Part shown: positions 44,288-55,560 of the stretch, piece by piece
Numbering within the stretch: the first letter of the stretch is position 1
Layout: the number at the start of each line of letters is the position of its first letter
Assembly: GCA_020740775.1 (NCBI GenBank)
Contig: JAHEWK010000002.1
Span: forward strand, 3,100,001 to 3,164,000
Direction: 5' to 3'
DNA: 64,000 bases
Source of the DNA: Ilyonectria destructans
Taxonomy: Eukaryota > Ascomycota > Sordariomycetes > Hypocreales > Nectriaceae
Made by a program: the position numbers and the translations under genes
Notes under the pieces: generated by a model
What the model was told of the DNA's origin: nothing
Databases searched by the model: none
What the model saw: the letters and a program-made list of their open reading frames with translations, nothing else

Positions 44288-44518
44288 GGCCTGCTTAATA
44301 CTGTCATCGACAAGACCAGGCTCCGGGCCCTACTTTGATCCTTGACCGTGGGCTTCGAGACCGCCAGAAACAGCATGTTCGATGGAAACCTATTGTGTCT
44401 GCACACGGAAGCAAGCCTGCTGGCCTCCCTCCATCAGCTGCACTAGCCCGCCTTTCAACCCCCCAGGTCTAAGGCACGCCTGAAAGCGGGGCTGCGTCCA
44501 AAGAGATGCATGCGATCA

Positions 44519-44881
44519 CTAGGGAGCATGATGACGACGTCCGCCAAGCGGGGTTACTGTGCCTCCAGCATGTTGGCCCACAATTAAACTGACGCCTTGC
44601 TTGACCTCCAGCATATGGTGGGAAAGTCGGCCAATCTGGGTGCTGCATTTGAGTCTGGCTGGCACGCCTCCTTCTAAGCCTAGACAGAAGTCAGGCACTT
44701 GGCTTGGTCGACTCTTGCTTATTATCACGGACAACAGGCGGGAGGCAGAGTTGGTGTGGATGGATCAGGCTCTGTCACATGTATCGGGATATCGGATTTC
44801 TGCAGTTGTGACGTGGAGGCGACCTTGACGAGGACGACGTGGTCGAGACCGACCTTGTTGTACGAGTTGAGGAGAGCCATT
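44519..44881 (-). pseudogene. Short reverse-strand coding-like remnant
   Basis: An ATG at 44,881 preceded by TATAAATA opens ALLNSYNKVGLDHVVLVKVA and continues to a TGA near 44,729. A second frame downstream reads VPDFCLGLEGGVPARLKC and HHMLEVKQGVSLIVGQHAGG, ending at 44,519. G-L-E-G-G-V and K-Q-G-V are faintly reminiscent of DUF84-type purine-NTPase proteins. The two frames do not join cleanly. This is a guess at a degraded gene. Confidence 0.22.
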
Positions 44882-44958
44882 GGTATTTATAAACAGAGAG
44901 TTCGCCGTGGTTGGAATTCACCAGCAAGCCAACTTTAAGAGACTCAACCGGCAATCTC

Positions 44959-45945
44959 ATGAGTTGGCAGCCTTTTACCTCTATCGACGGAGACGGGTCC
45001 ACCTACTTCGAGGACATGGTGGACTCGTCTCAACCTTACGAAGGTCAGTACCTCCCATAAAAGGTGGCTAATTGAGGCGTGAGCTGATCCAGTATCCAAT
45101 ATGGCAGTCTCGATCGATGATGCTCTCCTCGATCTTCCACGGGTCTCGTTGGATACCGACTGGTATCCAAGCGACGGCGCCGAAGCTCTTGCTCCAGGTT
45201 ATTACGATAATTTCATGCTGGAAACTTTCAACCTCCAGTTACAGCACCCTTTTCACGACATTCTTTACGCGGACCCCGACTTGCAAGGGGTGTCAGAGCC
45301 TAGCTACGGGATGCTTTGGTCCAACATGTCGGATTTCTCGACTTTACCTACCAGCACTTCCCACCACGCCATCCCGAATGAAACAGAATTGGAATACGCG
45401 CCTTTTAACAGTCCACAGATGGGAGATTCCATTCTGTAGAATGTGTCCCATATGTCGACTGACCAGATTAGCGTCGATTCCGATTATGCTTCTCCCGACC
45501 CGGCTGGGGAAGATCATCCACCCACACACTCATTTTACTCTCTACATTCCACTGAAATTGTTGCGGCATATGAAATTGGCAAACAGTTTGACGAGATACA
45601 ACTTACACTACCCGAAAAGGATGAATTCGTTGTCAATAATGTGTTTTGTTATAACCGCCACGGTTGTTCAGAAGCCTATAAGACCAACAACGATAGAAAG
45701 TTAGTATCTTCTCCCAGTGCTGTGAACCCGATCTAATAGCTGCTAGCTTACACATCCGCCAAGTTGAAACGCCTGTTTTGTGTCCGCATTGCGATAGGAG
45801 GATGGCTTACCAGTCTTACATGAAGAAGCACGCCGAGACTCACGTAAATGAGAGTCTTCGCCAGCGCTTCTCATGTCCGGGATGTCAAGAACTGTTTACC
45901 CGAAAGGACAACATGGACAAACACCGGAGACTCAAGAAACATTAA
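44959..45945 (+). pseudogene. C2H2 zinc-finger protein with one in-frame amber codon
   Basis: Three exons in consistent phase: 44,959-45,043, 45,093-45,699, 45,747-45,945 (297 codons). The acidic N-terminal two thirds (MSWQPFTSIDGDGSTYFED, LDTDWYPSDGAEALAPGYYD) look like an activation region. The last exon has two fingers, LCPHCDRRMAYQSYMKKHAE and FSCPGCQELFTRKDNMDKHR, the second a standard C2H2. A TAG at 45,437-45,439 interrupts exon 2 (GDSIL-stop-NVSHMSTDQ); the frame then continues normally. CAG to TAG is the simplest origin. Read-through or assembly error are alternatives. If translation stops there, the product lacks both fingers. Confidence 0.65.
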
Positions 45946-46169
45946 GGAGGAATTCCTGTTGTTGGTTTGCTGTACTGAATGTCGAATTTCGATTGTGGAA
46001 TGATGATGCATAATTAGTTTTGTTTTGTCAATCTTTGAGCCTCTGATCCCCGCCTACGCAGTCTTGCTTGCAGTGCCTGTAGACGGTGCCTTAATGCTTT
46101 AAAACGCTTGTAGAGTTGATTTGAGATAGCTCGTCGTAAAAAGACTGGTGTGACAGGGCGGGTATCGGC
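45946..46169. other. Region downstream of the C2H2 gene
   Basis: No independent feature is seen. The reverse strand may be part of the decayed fragment annotated next. Confidence 0.3.
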
Positions 46170-46391
46170 TCAACGGTCTGCGGCGGTAATTGGCAATTCT
46201 TTGAGTCCGGCCTGGTCCTTAATAATGCCTTCTATCGCCTTCACTGCCGTTGCGAGTTTATCCCTCTCGTCTGGCTTGGTCGACCTATATCTCTCTCGCA
46301 TATGGTTAATTATCCCGTTCGCCACATATCCGTACTTGCACATCTTGCAAATGGGGAATAGATACTCGCTGCTGTGAATGAATGGACCCAA
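46170..46391 (-). pseudogene. N-terminal fragment of an OrsD-type (DUF3505) protein
   Basis: The frame reads HSSEYLFPICKMCKYGYVAN, then GIINHMRERYRSTKPDERDK and LATAVKAIEG. C-x2-C followed by a histidine helix and a charged helix is the pattern of the fungal OrsD-like domain. The remainder of such proteins is absent after the TGA. It belongs to the same broad family group as the fragment at 16,080-16,538, suggesting a multicopy, decaying gene. Confidence 0.5.
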
Positions 46392-47388
46392 CTCGTGAGC
46401 TCGGTGGTTCTTGGTTTCTTCAATATTGCAGACTAAATAGGTTAGGCTGCAACAACGACGGAATGGCGTTCACTCTGGGACCCAATATCTCGTCAGGATA
46501 CACGTCTTGAACAAACATAACGAGGGTCGTTTGACCACTAACCACCGCTCCAGCGCCCCTCCAACGTATCACAGGCGGCCACGCGCCCACCGCAGCCTCT
46601 GGTAAGCTACTGCAGCTCGACTAAGGCAACGTGCAGTTCGGATGACAAAGTGCATGACTGTTCTGGTGTTGCTGCAGGTCTGAGCATCAGGCAGCAATGG
46701 GTCAATGCATTTCCGGCCATGAGAAAACACCGCATCCCGCAGGTTTTATCCGTTTTGGCTGCTGCCAGTACGCAAGCAACTCATGAGTTTTCGTACCGTG
46801 TGAGGTAAGAAAGGAAACTCGGGTATGTAATGCAGCAGTACGTTTTTTCCTCTAAGAGCGAATAGATAACACAGATCATCTAGTCGGCTCTAAGCGATCT
46901 GCGCCGGACGGGCCGGTCTGCTGTACTACGACCTGACGCTGACAGGGTTATGCGGGGCAAGCAACACGATTTCAGCTACTTACTGCTGCAACTTTCCGTG
47001 TCGCCTCAAATTAAGGCAAGATACCGCGGCTAATGATTCCCAATCCGGTGGTACTTGCTGCTGAGCGAGAGTTTCTCCCCTCACTGCCTCATTTCTTGTC
47101 AGATGTGGCTCATCGAATTCAGAAAGAGGCTCAAATTCTGTGGCGAATGAAGAGTAGCTTAGAGGAGGCAGGCCGTAGAGCGATCCGTGCGTTTATTTGG
47201 GAAGAAGGCGCGGAAGGAAGACCTTCGTCTCTATGTTCCTCAGGCAAACCTTGCCCCTCTCAGAGCTCTTTCTGCCTGGATATGAAAGAGACGACTTTCC
47301 ACGGTGCAAACCCACAATCCCATATCAGCCATCCACAACGTGAAACAGATTTGTGCAGCCGCTCTCTTTCCGAGTTGAGTTCACGAAG
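46392..47388. other. Intergenic region upstream of the HET pseudogene
   Basis: No gene is recognised. The forward frame starting at 47,033 overlaps the HET gene in another phase and is a shadow. Confidence 0.5.
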
Positions 47389-49562
47389 ATGGCAGCCGCC
47401 ACTCTGTGCCAGCTGTGCCAGAGCATTCCGTTCCATGATCTGCCCCCGTTTCCAGATGATTCCTACAATTGGACTCTCAGCGGCGATCCAGACTTTCATC
47501 AACTGGTTCACAAGGAACAGAAAGAGGCAATACCAGACCCTTTCGGTTTCCATCATCACGCGGATCTGGAAAGTCTGCGCAGCGCAAGCGCCTCTGGCTG
47601 CGAGCTCTGCCGCCAGATTGAGATATATGCGGACGGTGTGCTGGCAGATATTGCAAAACGGGACGCGGAGTACGCGCAGTTCCCGGAAGTACGCATGACG
47701 CCGGGTGATCCAAGTTTTGATCTGTGGATCACGAAGCGGGGTGAAGGTAGTGGAGATGGGTTCTGGGTCTCGACAAAGAGCGTGTCCGAGCCAGGGAAAG
47801 TACTCTTCCCTATTGCCACATTCGGGTTCTGCGCCGAAGATGGTGAGTTGGTCATCTAGTCGATAATTTCTATATGGCTAGTATCTTGCTCACGGGGGCT
47901 GGTCATCTTCCTAGATAATAGCCCATTGAGCTCGACTTTCCCTGGCCAACCGATAAACGGGCCACCGGACAGCAATACCCTGGATCGCATCGTTAACTGG
48001 GTGACGGCGTGTAATTCCCATAAATACTACACCGATCATGACTCCTCAATGCCCACACGACTCGTTGACGTAGGGGTTTCTGATGCCGAGCCTACGGTCA
48101 AGGTGGTCGAGGTCGAAGAAGGCGCCAAGGGCCGCTACATTTCGCTGAGCTACTGCTGGGGGACAACATCAAACCTATTCACTACTAGCCGCTGATTACT
48201 CCCTGCTAGAAAAGCCGGGATGAACCTCTCCGATCTGCCTCGGACATTTCAGGATGCAATAGCTATGACGAGAAGGCTCGGAGTTAGATACATATGGATC
48301 GATAGTCTCTGCATCTGCCAGGACGACAAGCAAGACTGGGAGCGCGAATCCGCTCGGATGGATTCTATCTACTCCAACTTGTACCTCACCATCGCCGCCA
48401 CCGGTAAGCCTAATACTTTGGTGGGCTATTCTTCGACCGCCCCGGGAGAACCTATCTCCGCACGGCGATCGAACCAACCAGCAGCAGCGATAGCACCAAC
48501 ACCAACGCCGTCCAAGGCGACGTGCTGATATTCCCCTTGCAGAAATCCAAGGAAGTCATCCGATCCTACCGCGTCGAAATGAAGTCAGAACCACTCGCCG
48601 AGCGGGGTTGGGCCTTCCAGGAACGCGTCCTCGCGCGACGCGTGCTGCATTTCGCCAGCGACCAGACCTGCTTCGAGTGTCTGGAAGGCACGGTCTACGA
48701 AGAGGGGCTCCGGTTGCCAGACCGATATTACAGTGTCTGCCACGTGAAGTCCCAGGAAGAAGCTGTGAAGCCTGACCAGGACGGCGCGGGAGGACCATCC
48801 TCGTCTAGCCGCGGATCACACTTTACGGGTACTCCGTTCCAGAAGTGAAACGCACTTCTGCGGCAGTATGGGGAGCTCAAACTGACTTTCCTGTCCGACA
48901 AGCTACCCGCGCTGTCTGGGGTGGCCAAGGTATACAGTAAGTTGCTTGATGACGAGTACGTGGCCGGGTTATGGCGCAAGTCCATGATCGAGGGCCTGTG
49001 CTGGCAGTCGTTAGACTGTACGGCAGTCGACGAGTACCGAGCCCCATCGTGGTCGTGGGCGTCAGTGGACGGGATACCTGGGACGGGTTTCATCTGGGAC
49101 TCCCGCGAGTTGGGGACCGTTCTGGACTACCGCGTCGAGATTGATGGGGATAATCCGTTTGGCCGGGTCAAAAATGCGTGGATCAAAATCGAGGCGCCGC
49201 TCGTCCCGTTATTGCTATCCGAAAAGAAGAGTCCGATGGGTCATCTGCATATGAGGACGGAAGGTGGCGACGAGGCGGGCACGTATTGCGGCTTTGATAC
49301 GATTGATCGGAACTACTCGGTCTCGGCGAATACGGTCAGGCAGATGAAACTGTTTGCGTTGGTCCTAGCCGTTACGATTAGATCAAGCGGGTCTAAAGAT
49401 GCTTGGATCTACAGGTCTCTAGTCGTGACACCCACTGAGGATGTTAGGGGCAATATCTCTACGCTTCGTCCAATGAAGAGGGTCGGCTGGATGCTTCAGG
49501 CACCGGAAGACTTCGGGCCGGGTGAGATAGATGCCTCTAGAGCCACTGTTACTCTTGTCTGA
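47389..49562 (+). pseudogene. HET-domain protein with two nonsense codons and a frameshift
   Basis: Exon 1 47,389-47,842; intron 47,843-47,914 (GTGAGT/CCTAG); then a long second exon. The N-terminus has Cys-rich ATLCQLCQSIPF and GCELCRQI. The HET core is clear: KGRYISLSYCWGTTSNLFTT, NLSDLPRTFQDAIAMTRRLG, VRYIWIDSLCICQDDKQDWE, YSNLYLTIAATG, LAERGWAFQERVLARRVLHF, then SDKLPALSGVAKVYS, GLCWQS and YRAPSWSWASVDG. Damage: TGA at 48,193-48,195 (TTSR-stop-LLPARK), a one-base deletion near 48,415 (between KPNT and GGLFFDRPGR), and TGA at 48,846-48,848 (FQK-stop-NALL, where the family has tryptophan). HET proteins trigger cell death on fusion of incompatible strains; this copy cannot make a full-length product. 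Confidence 0.82.
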
Positions 49563-50430
49563 GTTGGCTTGGCATTCAACCTGTTTTCATGAATATCGTT
49601 CTGGTAATTCAATATCATTGAACTCCGACGGCGCGGCCCGAACCGGCCCAAAGCTTTAGTTAAGATCGACTCCGCCATGCTCTTTTATGTTGTAGCGGTG
49701 TGGTTATGTGATTCTAAAAAGTGGGATAAAAGGTGGAAAAGCTCCCCCGATTCAGGTGGCGCTCCCAAATTGCAAAGGACCAGGACGGTGAATATAGAAA
49801 AAGCTAAAGGACTTTATTCACTGCGGGGCAAACTTTAAAATTCCGATGTAGCACACTGACAGAGAAGACCAAAACGCGAGAAGGACGCGAGCTTCTAAAT
49901 CGGGGCAAAATGCAGTCAGTAAGAATATAAAACACATTTAAAGTATTAAATTATTTCTTCAATGTACGGAGAAGTCGTGTACCATTATAACTTTTTATGC
50001 CCTGCATATTAGAGGGACGACGCCATGTGACTGGCTGGTCGCGATCCGCACTAGTCTCGCAGCAAAAGCGATACAGGAATGTATACCACGCCTAGTCTCA
50101 TCGTTCTAGATACCAGTGGAAATATATATTCCTGTTATAGCCTACACACTTCACAGTGTTGTTTTATCATCTCAAAGACGGGTAGCCGTCCCACAGACTG
50201 AAGAGCCTCAATAAGACTTTTCCAACTCTAAGCGGTTATAACACTATATCTGATCAACCCAAGTACCAGCCATAAGGACCCGGCAAGACTTGTCTCTTCG
50301 CTAAGACATTGAGCCTCTTCCCTTCCTGATAAAACCCCTACGCTCAGCGAGGTATTAGATGCGCACAGGCTCTTATAGGAGTTGAGGAGCTGCTAAACTT
50401 ACCCTTAAGCTTTATAGTCTCTTTATGGCT
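49563..50430. other. Intergenic region between the HET pseudogene and the AT-rich block
   Basis: No gene is recognised. GC content falls gradually; from about 50,440 the sequence becomes strongly TA-rich. Confidence 0.5.
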
Positions 50431-51691
50431 AAGTTAAATATTTTGTAAGTTGGATGGGCTGTTCTATTAATTATGAGGGAATAATTATATAACTTTCATT
50501 CTTTATAAATATTCTCACTTTATAAATATTATATAAATAGCCTAAGTTAGAGCTTTTCTTGGAAATCTCTTTTCTTTTTATAAATAATTATTTACCTAAG
50601 TTATATCTAATCTTATTTATACTTTTATTATATTATATTAATAAGGCTTTATAAATTAAGAATTCTATAATAAGTTAGAAGTTAATTTAGAAACTTAAAA
50701 GATTAAGTATAAATATAAATTAATTTAACTAGAATAATAAGATAACTTTTAGAAAAAAATATAAGTTAACTGTAATATAAATAGAGTGAATTTTAACTCT
50801 TAAAGTTTATTACAGTTTAATAATATTAATTTATCTTTATATCTAAATATAACTTAAGTTTAAAATTTAAGAAAAGAAAAGAAAAAAAAAGAATTTCTAT
50901 AAGAGGAAAATAACTTAAAGTAATTAAATAAACTAAAACACTATTTTTAAATCTTCTAAATATATATACTATAAGTTTAAGCTAATAGCATAATATATAC
51001 TTATATCTTATTAAAGGTTAAAGTTAAAATATAAAACTAAATTAAAGTTTAATTTAAAAGAATTAATATCTATTACAGCCTATATTAAAACCAGGCAGTT
51101 ACAACCGGCAGTAAGAATACCCACTTTTTATATTACTGTATAAGCTTACCTAACCCTACTTTTTTATCTAATTAAATTAGAAGTATTATATTAAGGATTG
51201 TACCTATACTCCTAGATTGTTATAATCCCAGGATTACTGCAATCTACAACCTTATATAATCTACAAATTGTCACCTAGTATATAAATATTTATTTAGCAC
51301 TTTTATAGAGATAGCCTTACCAGCTATTAATATAACTTAGTTATCTAGCTTATTATACCAGCTATATATTACTAGATATAATACTCTCACTCTACTGTAT
51401 TTACTCTATTTACAGTAATTATATTATAATTTATATATTAATATTCTAATCTCTATTAGGATTTAAATTCTATAATCTATACTTACTTTATACTGACAGT
51501 TTAAAATAAGTACGGCTGTTATAATATCTAGCTATATTAAGAATATATAGAGTTTTTATAGTAACTTTATAAAAGAGTCTCTTTTTTTCTTTTTTCTTTT
51601 TAGCTTAAAATACTTTAAAATATAGATTTCTATTATTAAGTAAATTAAAACTCTATTTTTATATTATTTTAATCTTAATACTTTTATATTA
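50431..51691. repeat. AT-rich RIP-like block containing decayed LTR copy B
   Basis: There are no preserved frames. At about 51,075-51,523 the sequence follows the solo LTR at 56,555: ACCAGGCAGTTACAACCGGC here against ACCAGGCGGTTACAACCGGC there, then CACCTAGTATATAAATA and CTTTTATAGAGATAGCC, ending GGCTGTTATA where the intact copy has CTGTTACA. Differences are mainly C-to-T or G-to-A. Confidence 0.7.
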
Positions 51692-52341
51692 TGTTGGATC
51701 CGATACAGACAATTCAATCAGGATGATAGGGATTAATGCAGTGGAGCCCAAAGATAATAATATTATGTCTGATGATGTTTCTTATTCCCTCCGGCCCCTC
51801 TTTCCCTCTGAGGGGTTTTTTGGGTCAATCTCACACCCTATAACTCAGACAGGATATTTTGATAGTGGAGGCGACCCTTAAGGAAACAACCACCCAGGAG
51901 ATAGAAAGCCGGTCTGTTGCTGCTGGCAGCAACAGGCGGTAAGCTGGGAAGGAAGGCTGCTTAGAACAGCTAGAGAGACTGGGGAAAGAATAAGCTGCTG
52001 CGACAGCTTGATCAAATGGGAAGGGAAAGATCCCTAGGCCGGAAGGCCTAGAATAGGGAGAGAAAATCGAGATAGAGGTTAATATCAAAAGGGGAAAAAT
52101 AGCATGCCAGGTCCAGCCAGTTGAAGGGCAGAACTGTCACCTTATATAATATTTCCTAGCTAGCTAAGAGATCTTATCGCTAAGGGCTTGAGGAGCCCTT
52201 AGCTTGGCTAGCTAAAGCTAGCCGGCTAGGGCTAGACTAACTGTCTTATACTGAAGGTGCCTATACCCTAACACAATATTGATGTATTAAAGGGTTACTC
52301 TTATCCGGGCCTTATTCCCCCACCAGAGGGTCAGTCCAACA
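51692..52341. mobile_element. Solo LTR, 650 bp, with 5-bp target duplication TATTA
   Basis: It begins TGTTGGATCC and ends GTCCAACA, so the termini are inverted (TGTTGGA/TCCAACA) in the TG...CA form. It is flanked by TATTA on both sides (51,687-51,691 and 52,342-52,346). Unlike the surrounding DNA it is near-normal in GC, so it inserted after most local RIP or escaped it. It contains a near-perfect palindrome at 51,914-51,935. No internal region or partner LTR is adjacent; LTR-LTR recombination is the usual cause. Confidence 0.88.
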
Positions 52342-52350
52342 TATTATTAT

Positions 52351-52892
52351 TGTTAAAGACTGTAAATATATAACTTTATGACTATTTTACAGTTTAAACT
52401 TTAAGCTTTAAGCTTAAAGATATAGCTTAAAAATCTTATAAAAGATCTTATAATAATATACTAAAATACAGTATTAATACTAAAATAGCACTATATAATT
52501 AATCAGCCTAAATTAACTTATTAATCTATCTGCACTTTAAAATTAATTAATTTTAAATTATCCGCTATTTAAAATTAAGATTACTTAATAGGGAAAATAC
52601 CTATAGAAATAAATATAATACTATTAAAGAGTTGTAATTTAAAGCTTTCTAATAGTATATATATTGTTCTGATATAATAGCTGGATTTTATATAATTTAT
52701 CTATAAAAAACTAGACATTCTTAGGTAAATTAAACTTAGATTTTTAATATTATATATTATATAATACACTATTATTATACTATTTTATATTATTACCTTT
52801 TATCTTACTACACTCTTTACTATTATATTCTTTATTAGAATACTTTTCTTATTATTATATTACTTTATTTTACTATCTTATAACCTCTAATA
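52351..52892. repeat. Left LTR of the relic retrotransposon
   Basis: 542 bp. It pairs with 54,999-55,560 over its whole length, with most mismatches being C-to-T or G-to-A in this copy. The terminal CA is changed to TA. Confidence 0.75.
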
Positions 52893-54998
52893 GAAATTAA
52901 ATAAAAAGAATAATAATAAGTAAAATAAATTTAAATAAGCTTTTTAAAAATAAAAATAAAAATCTTATAGATTCTCTAGCTATCTTAAGTTCTTATAGTT
53001 TTTTTAACTTTTAAAAAGAATCTCTAAAAAAAGTAAGATTAATTTCTTTTTTTATATTTTTATTTTATTTTATTTAAATCTTTCTTTAATATTTCTATTA
53101 GTAACTATTTAGCTTCAGTACTTCTAACTGCTTATTATAGTATTTAAATATAAAACTATAGATTATATTAGCTATTTTTAATTACAATCTTTTTTAATAA
53201 TATAAATAGAGTTAATTTATAAAATAATAAAGTTATTAAAATTAATATTAATTTTATTTAAATAAAAAAAACTATCTTACTGCAGTTAGCTAAAAACTTT
53301 AAAAATACAAATAAAAATATAAAAAGCTAAAGGTTTATTAAGAAAATTAATAAAAAGATAAATAAGGTTTAACTTTAACAGCTTTTATTTTATATAAAGA
53401 TAATATAAATAATAGCTAGCTAGAATACTAATTAAAAAGTAGATTTAAATAATTTAAATTTTAAGATATTTTAAAAGTTAAATTATAGAATTTATAAATT
53501 TAAATATAGTAATTATTATTTTCTTATTATATATTTAAATAAGATATTTAAATATAGTAATTATTATTTTCTTATTATATATCTAAATAAGATATTTAAA
53601 TAGATTAAGAAAGTATAGTAATCTATAAATAGTAAGATTTAAAATACTTAAAAAAATACCTTATAGAATAAATAAAATAGAGAAAATTAGGTAATAATAT
53701 ATACCTTCTATAAAATTCTTCTTTTAATAATTTTATAGTAGTTAATATAGTAAATAATATTAATATCTTTTTTTTCTCAGTATTTTTACCTTATTTAATT
53801 TTAGTAGAATAATAACCTAATTAGGTATATATAAATAGTATAGATTAATCAGCCTTTTAATAAAAGAGGTTTAGCTTTTTAAAGCTTAATTTTAAAGAGT
53901 ATTAAGTTTTTTAAAATTTTAACTTTAATTACTTTACCTTCAGCTGGATTTAAATTAATAATCTGTTAAGAGGTTTTAGATATTTAACTACTATATTATA
54001 GAGGACTAAATTTAAATATAAAAATTTAAATAAAATAAAAAAATTAAATAGAATTTTAATAAATAAAAAGAAAAAACTTTATATATAAAATTAAAATTAT
54101 TAGGATTTTATATAATACTGATATAGAATATTACAATTTATAAGAGATTTAATAATAATAGTTAGATAGTAAAAAGGTATATTTCTAATAATAATAAAAT
54201 TAAAACTTATTACTCTTTTTAATTAAAAGAGTAATACTATTTAATTATTAAGATTTTACCTTTTAATTAATTAATATATTAGCTAACTATTAATTTCTTA
54301 TTTACTATTAGACCTTTATATATTCCTTTTATTATAAAGAAAAACTAACTTAATATAGCTAATAGTAGCTAGAGGGTTACTATATAGCTAATTAAATTAA
54401 AGAAGAAATATAGAAATTTAACTCTAACTGCTATAATTTTAAAGAGACTCTTTAATAATATCTTTATAATTTAAAGATATTAAGCTAGAAGAAGAGTAAA
54501 TTATATATTTATAAATCTAAATAAAGCTAGTAATAAAATTACTAATATAGACTTAATAATAATATATAGTCTTTAAGAGTAATAAAGTGAAATTATAGTA
54601 AGGTTTTTATTTTATAGCTAGAAATAGCTATTAGGTTTTTCTCTATTAAATTAAAAGTAGAAATTCTATAGGTCTAAATATAGATAAAATAGTATATATA
54701 AAATAATAATAATATATATATTATATTATTAAGATTTAAATTTAAATTTTAAGCTGCTTTTTTTCTATTTATTAAAATTCTATTTAACTTTTTCACTCTA
54801 TAGCTATTTTAATCTTTATATTTTAATTAATAAATCTTATAACTTAATTTAATACTTTAAGATCTTTATTTAAATTTACTCTCTAGTTAATACTCTAGCT
54901 AGTTAATATCTATATTAACTTAATATAATATAAAAGCTTTTTAAATTAAAATCTATATACCTTTTTACTAATAATATTAATAAATACTTATTACTTTC

Positions 54999-55560
54999 TG
55001 TTAAAGTCTATAAATATATAACTTTATAACTTCTTTATAAGATTAAGCTTTAAGCTTTAAGCTTTAAGCTTTAAAATATAGCTTAAAAATCCTATAAAAA
55101 TTCTTATAAGAAGATACTAAAATACAGTATTATTACTGATATTCATACTGTATGACTAATCAGCCCGAATCGGCTTATTAATCTATCCGCGCTTTGAAAT
55201 CAGTTGATTTTAAAGTATACGCTATTTGGAATCAATATTACTCAATAAGGAAAGTACCCATAAGGACAAATGCAGTACCATAAGAAAGCTGGAATTTTAG
55301 GCTTTCCAATGGTATATATATTGTCTTAATACAATAGCTGGATTTTAAGCAAATTGTCTATAAAAAGGCTGAGACCCTCTGGGTAATTCCAGAATTATTT
55401 TATATTATTATCACTATATAATACACTATTAATACACTATCTTATACTATCTTATACTATCTACCTCTTATCTTTATATACCCCTTAACCTTATATCCTT
55501 TATTAGGATATTTCTTTTATAATTATATTACTTTATTCCACTGCCTTATAACCTCCAACA
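54999..55560. repeat. Right LTR of the relic retrotransposon
   Basis: 562 bp. It is about 20 bp longer than the left copy because of extra AAGCTTT units near 55,045-55,075. Terminal CA is retained. GC is much higher than in the left copy from about 55,140 onward. Confidence 0.75.

Larger units (their letters stand above)
52351..55560. mobile_element. Relic LTR retrotransposon (copia-like), heavily RIP-mutated
   Basis: Two similar LTRs bracket about 2.1 kb. The left is 52,351-52,892 (TGTTAAAG ... CCTCTAATA) and the right is 54,999-55,560 (TGTTAAAG ... CCTCCAACA). They share CTAAAATACAGTATTA, GGTATATATATTGTC/AGTATATATATTGTT and ATAGCTGGATTTTA in the same order. The left LTR and interior are saturated with TA, while the 3' 420 bp of the right LTR are almost undamaged. 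No reverse-transcriptase frame survives. The left LTR starts 9 bp after the solo LTR at 51,692-52,341. Immediate flanks do not match, so no target duplication can be claimed. The copia assignment rests on LTR style only. Confidence 0.75.

Noticed and set aside
45435..45465. Intron removing the TAG in the C2H2 gene
   Set aside because: The only GT...AG span covering the stop is 31 nt, too short for a fungal intron.
47033..47698. Forward ORF of 221 residues overlapping the HET gene
   Set aside because: A different phase from the clearly conserved HET reading and rich in Ser/Arg, typical of a shadow.
53000..55000. Reverse-transcriptase reading frames inside the AT-rich element
   Set aside because: Every frame is saturated with TAA/TAG; no motif such as YxDD can be read.
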